A stretch of DNA of 64,000 bases from JBFHDX01 sp041584475. Lineage in GTDB: Bacteria; Pseudomonadota; Alphaproteobacteria; UBA8366; JADFVY01. The notes under the pieces were generated by a model. It had not been told where the DNA came from. It did not search any database and saw nothing but the letters and a program-made list of their open reading frames with translations. The stretch lies in the NCBI GenBank assembly GCA_041584475.1, contig JBFHDX010000001.1, positions 22,397 through 86,396 on the forward strand, written 5' to 3'. The translations under genes and the position numbers were made by a program. This document shows, one piece after another, positions 60,970 to 64,000 of this stretch; position 1 is the first letter of the stretch, and each line of letters begins with the position of its first letter.

Positions 60970-62517
60970 TCAGCAATCGTCGTCCGTGGGCTCGGACCGG
61001 CGCGGGAGGAAGGCGCGCGCCTCGCGCTCATAAAGGCCAGCCAGATTGCGGATGTAGTCGCGCGCGGCGTCGCGCGGCGGAGCATAATCCCACAGCTGCC
61101 GGCGGCCCGTCGCAAGTGCGCCGAACACGGCGCGCCGCGCTCGCTGGCTAGCGATGACCCGCTGCCAGACGGCGTCCGCGTCCCAGGTCCGCCGGGCGAT
61201 GTCCGCGAGTTCCGCCTGCGCCGCGGCGTGGCGGGCGTCGTCCGCAAGGTTGTCGACTTCGCCTGGATCGGCTGCCACATCGAACAGCTGCGGCGGATCG
61301 CCCGGCCCCGTTGTATATTTGTAGCGCCCCTTGCGGACCATGAAGAGCGGCCGGTCGGTGCCCTCGGCCAGGTACTCGCAGAGTACGGTATCGCGACCAC
61401 TCCCGGCGGAATCCGTCAGCAACGGTTGCAGGCTCTCGCCGTCGAGCGGCACGGGCAGCATGGCGCGGTCGACGCCGGCAAGATCGAGCAGCGTCGGCAG
61501 CATGTCGACGAGCGAGACATTGCATCCGACGCGCCCGGGCCGAAAGCGGTGCGGCGCGTGGACGATCAGTGGTACGCGGCTTGCGGCCTCGAAGAAGCAC
61601 ATCTTGAACCAGAGGCCGCGCTCGCCGAGCATGTCGCCGTGGTCGGACGCGACGACGACGATCGTGTCGTCCGACCGGCCGGTCGCATCGAGGGCATCGA
61701 GCAGCTCGGAGAGCCGGTCGTCGACGTAGGAAATCGCGCCGTAATACGCGTGGCGGGCGTTGCGCACATGCCTTTCGGTGATGCGGTACTCGCCGCGGTC
61801 GTAGTTCTCCCACAGGCGCCGGCTGTGCGGATCCCGCTCATCGGGCGCAATCGGTGGCACGGCGGGCAGGTCGATCTCGTCATGGTCGTAGCGATCCCAG
61901 TATTTCCGCGGAATGTTGTAGGGATCGTGCGGGTGGCTGAAGGACGTGATCAGGAAGAACGGCCGGTCGTCGCTGTCGCGCGCGTGGTCGTACAGCCAGC
62001 GCACGGCGGCGAACGCCACCTCGTCGTCGAAGTCGATCTGTAGCGTCCGCTCAGACGGCCCCGCGGCGGCGACGTTGACGAGGCTGTGGAACCATTCGAG
62101 GCGGTCGCCCGGATTGTCCCAGTCCGGGGTCCAGCCGAAGTCCGCCGGATATATGTCGGTCGTCACGCGCTCTTCGAAGCCGTGCAGCTGATCGGGGCCG
62201 ATGAAATGCATCTTGCCGGCGAGACAGGTCCGGTATCCGGACAGCCGCAGATGATGTGCGACGGTGGGTACCGCCGCCGGCAATTCGGCGGCGTTGTCGA
62301 AGGCGCCGATGCGCGAGGCAAGGCGACCGGTGAGCATCGAGAAGCGCGACGGCGCGCACAGCGGGAAATTGCAGTAGGCGTTGTCGAAGACGACGCCGTT
62401 CTCGGCCAGGCGGGCCATGGTCGGCGCTTTGACCACGCGATGCCCGTAGACGGGCAGGAACGGCGCCGCCATCTGGTCGGCCATGACAAGCATGAGATTG
62501 GGTCGATCGCGCATCAT
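60970..62517 (-). CDS. betC: Choline-sulfatase
   Basis: A 515-aa sulfatase closely similar to BetC. The formylglycine site is C54 in LCAPSRFSMLTGR, metal ligands lie in MLVMADQMAAP and ASDHGDMLGERGLW, and the BetC hallmarks KMHFIGPDQLHGFEERVTTDIYPADFGWTPDW and FSHPHDPY are present, as is the C-terminal RAVFGALATGRRQLWDYAP. It hydrolyses choline O-sulfate to choline and sulfate in the cytosol. The usual betI/betB/betA neighbours are absent here, but the carnitine operon also leads to betaine. Stop is 3 bp from the convergent hydrolase. Confidence 0.88.
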   Translation of the reverse strand: MMRDRPNLMLVMADQMAAPFLPVYGHRVVKAPTMARLAENGVVFDNAYCNFPLCAPSRFSMLTGRLASRIGAFDNAAELPAAVPTVAHHLRLSGYRTCLAGKMHFIGPDQLHGFEERVTTDIYPADFGWTPDWDNPGDRLEWFHSLVNVAAAGPSERTLQIDFDDEVAFAAVRWLYDHARDSDDRPFFLITSFSHPHDPYNIPRKYWDRYDHDEIDLPAVPPIAPDERDPHSRRLWENYDRGEYRITERHVRNARHAYYGAISYVDDRLSELLDALDATGRSDDTIVVVASDHGDMLGERGLWFKMCFFEAASRVPLIVHAPHRFRPGRVGCNVSLVDMLPTLLDLAGVDRAMLPVPLDGESLQPLLTDSAGSGRDTVLCEYLAEGTDRPLFMVRKGRYKYTTGPGDPPQLFDVAADPGEVDNLADDARHAAAQAELADIARRTWDADAVWQRVIASQRARRAVFGALATGRRQLWDYAPPRDAARDYIRNLAGLYEREARAFLPRRSEPTDDDC

Positions 62518-62549
62518 CGGGGCTCCCTCGGCACATGGCGCGGCAATCG

Positions 62550-63020
62550 TCAGGCCCCCGCATTATCCGGTGTTCCGGGCGGCGCAGGCGGTGGTCCGAG
62601 GCCCGCCTCGACGATCGCGCGACGCAGCGCGACGAGCGGCAGGAGCACGCATTCGTGCCGGCTCCTGTGCTCGGCCACCGGCCTGAAGATGCGCAGCTCC
62701 GGCCAGGCGACCGGCGGCAGCTCGCTGCCGCTTCGCAGCATGACCCGGACCGCGTCCTCGACCTCCGCAAGCCGGTCTGGGGCGGTCCCTGGCGCCTTGC
62801 GGGCAATGACCGAGGCCGCGGCCTGACAAAGCACGCAACCCCTTACCTTGTGCCTGATGGCGTCGATGGTGCCGCGTGCCAGTCGCAGCTCGAGCGTCAC
62901 GCGATCGCCGCACAGCGGGTTGTCGACCGTCACCCGGACGTCGGCGTCGGGCATCGCGCCTGCGCCCGTTGCCTTGCGGGCCTCCGCAAGGATCGCATCC
63001 TGGTAGAGCCGGCGTGGCAT
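62550..63020 (-). CDS. SufU/NifU-like iron-sulfur scaffold protein
   Basis: A 156-aa IscU-fold protein with DNPLCGDR (C37), RGCVLCQAAAS (C62, C65) and RHECVLLPL (C124). Three cysteines at the IscU positions plus an extra one suggest SufU-type zinc or cluster binding. The start is coupled to the preceding gene through a TGATG overlap at 63020; the in-frame extension to 63098 is shadow. A role in cluster delivery to a molybdenum hydroxylase is suggested by the MocA-like neighbour but not shown. Confidence 0.8.
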   Translation of the reverse strand: MPRRLYQDAILAEARKATGAGAMPDADVRVTVDNPLCGDRVTLELRLARGTIDAIRHKVRGCVLCQAAASVIARKAPGTAPDRLAEVEDAVRVMLRSGSELPPVAWPELRIFRPVAEHRSRHECVLLPLVALRRAIVEAGLGPPPAPPGTPDNAGA

Positions 63021-64000
63021 CAATCGGCAAGCCGCGCCAGCGTCTCCGGCGTATCGACGTCGAGCAGCACGGCCTGATCGTCGATCTCCACCTCGCACAC
63101 CAGCTCGGGCGACTGGCCGATCAGATGACGGGCACCGACATCCCCGGCAACCGATTCCATCTCCTCGAAGAACCGGCGTGCGAACAGCACCGGGTTGCCG
63201 CGCTTGCCATTGACCGTCGGCACGCAGATCGCGCGTCCTTCAATCGGGTTGAAGGCGGCTATCAGGCGGTCGAGTTGCGGCGCCGTCACGCGCGGCATAT
63301 CACCGAGACAGATCAGCGCACCATCGATATCGTCGGGCAGGGCACGCAGGCCGGCGCGAAGCGACGTGCTGATTCCGCCCGCATAATCCGGGTTCTCGAC
63401 GATCGTGACGTCGCGACCCGCGACGGCGCTGCGCACTCGATCCGCCTCGTGTCCGGTGACGACGACCACCGGCCGCGCTTGCGAGGCGAGAACCGCATCG
63501 ACGACCCGTGCCACCATCGGTTTGCCCCCGATATCGGCCAGCAGCTTGTTGACGGCACCCATGCGCCGCGATTGCCCGGCGGCCAGCACGATGGCGGCGA
63601 CGCGCGGCGCGCGCAACAGCGAATCCCGCGCCGAAACGGCGGCGCGCGGCAGCGGCCGAGACGCGATTTCGGTGAGCAGTCCGCCCGCCCCAAGCGCCAT
63701 GATGTCTGCGGACTCGATCGGGAGGCCCGCGGCGAGGCGCTGCAATACCCAGTCGAAGCCGTTCAGCTTTGGCGAGCGCACGCACCCCGGCAGTCCGACA
63801 AGAGGGATATTCCCCTTGCGACCCAGCAGCATCAGGTTGCCCGGATCCACGGGCATGCCGAAATGCTCGACGCTGCCGCCGACGGCCTCGATTGCGGATG
63901 GAACGACGTCGCGCCGGTCGGTGATCGCGGAGGCTCCCGATATCAGCACCATCGTGCAGCCGGCATCGAGCCAGCGCCCGATAGCCGTCGCCACGTCCCC
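63020..64000 (-). CDS. Molybdopterin-binding / MocA-like nucleotidyltransferase fusion (5' end outside window)
   Basis: 326 codons are visible; the frame stays open to the window edge, so the N-terminus is missing. The first part is the end of a molybdopterin-binding (MoaB/MogA-like) domain (VLISGASAITDRRDVVPSAI, FGMPVDPGNLMLLGRKGNIPLVGLPGC). From about residue 130 a MobA-like NTP-transferase follows (AAIVLAAGQSRRMGAVNKLLADIGGKPMV, CLGDMPRV, GNPVLF). Such fusions make molybdopterin cytosine dinucleotide for xanthine-oxidase-type enzymes. Its stop overlaps the SufU-like start. Those molybdenum enzymes would lie to the right. Confidence 0.82.
   Translation of the reverse strand, partial: GDVATAIGRWLDAGCTMVLISGASAITDRRDVVPSAIEAVGGSVEHFGMPVDPGNLMLLGRKGNIPLVGLPGCVRSPKLNGFDWVLQRLAAGLPIESADIMALGAGGLLTEIASRPLPRAAVSARDSLLRAPRVAAIVLAAGQSRRMGAVNKLLADIGGKPMVARVVDAVLASQARPVVVVTGHEADRVRSAVAGRDVTIVENPDYAGGISTSLRAGLRALPDDIDGALICLGDMPRVTAPQLDRLIAAFNPIEGRAICVPTVNGKRGNPVLFARRFFEEMESVAGDVGARHLIGQSPELVCEVEIDDQAVLLDVDTPETLARLAD

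Overview
The window is GC-rich and gene-dense, with short intergenic gaps, many 1-4 bp start/stop overlaps and strong GC third-position bias. I see no rRNA, tRNA, CRISPR array, insertion sequence or phage gene. The gene content points to a heterotrophic alphaproteobacterium: two LIV-type ABC transporters, several acyl-CoA dehydrogenases, carnitine/betaine catabolism, choline sulfatase, an ECF sigma factor with GGAAT/CGTT promoters, and DUF4402 pilin-like proteins. I cannot assign an order.

Layout. 0-2.1 kb: a minus-strand cluster of a C39-like lipoprotein peptidase (PA2778 family) and two PA2779-family proteins. 2.3-5.9 kb: metZ, an ornithine-cyclodeaminase homologue and a MATE exporter. 5.9-10.5 kb: a tandem duplication of a two-gene module, a cysteine-free periplasmic SUOX-fold protein plus a membrane histidine kinase. 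10.6-17.4 kb: an operon and divergent thioesterase that together could convert gamma-butyrobetaine through L-carnitine to glycine betaine. 17.4-29.7 kb: esterase, metallo-beta-lactamase-fold protein, MerR regulator with beta-oxidation genes (thiolase, FadB-like, acyl-CoA dehydrogenase), a single-domain response regulator, SCP2 protein, FadD-type ligase and patatin. 30-35.9 kb: an atypical chaperone-usher system (usher-like lipoprotein, PapD-like chaperone, three DUF4402 subunits) with sigma-54 type promoters. 36.2-41.1 kb: first LIV transporter. 41.3-46.2 kb: an ECF sigma/anti-sigma pair and two secreted low-complexity proteins that share an N-terminal and a C-terminal motif, each preceded by the same ECF-type promoter as the sigma gene. 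46.3-53.5 kb: acyl-CoA dehydrogenase, enoyl-CoA hydratase and a second complete LIV transporter. 53.6-59.1 kb: SPOR lipoprotein plus an RND efflux pair. 59.2-64 kb: two paralogous alpha/beta hydrolases, choline sulfatase, a SufU-like scaffold and a truncated molybdopterin-binding/MocA-like fusion.

How the parts fit. Much of the window serves uptake and oxidation of organic acids, fatty acids and methylated amines: carnitine, gamma-butyrobetaine and choline sulfate all lead towards glycine betaine. The rest concerns the envelope: a surface fibre system, an ECF stress circuit with putative exported targets, duplicated periplasmic sensors, and an efflux pump. The two most novel items are the ECF circuit with its secreted proteins ending in EEExxxIxNGW (41.3-45.1 kb) and the DUF4402 chaperone-usher locus with sigma-54 promoters (29.9-35.9 kb).
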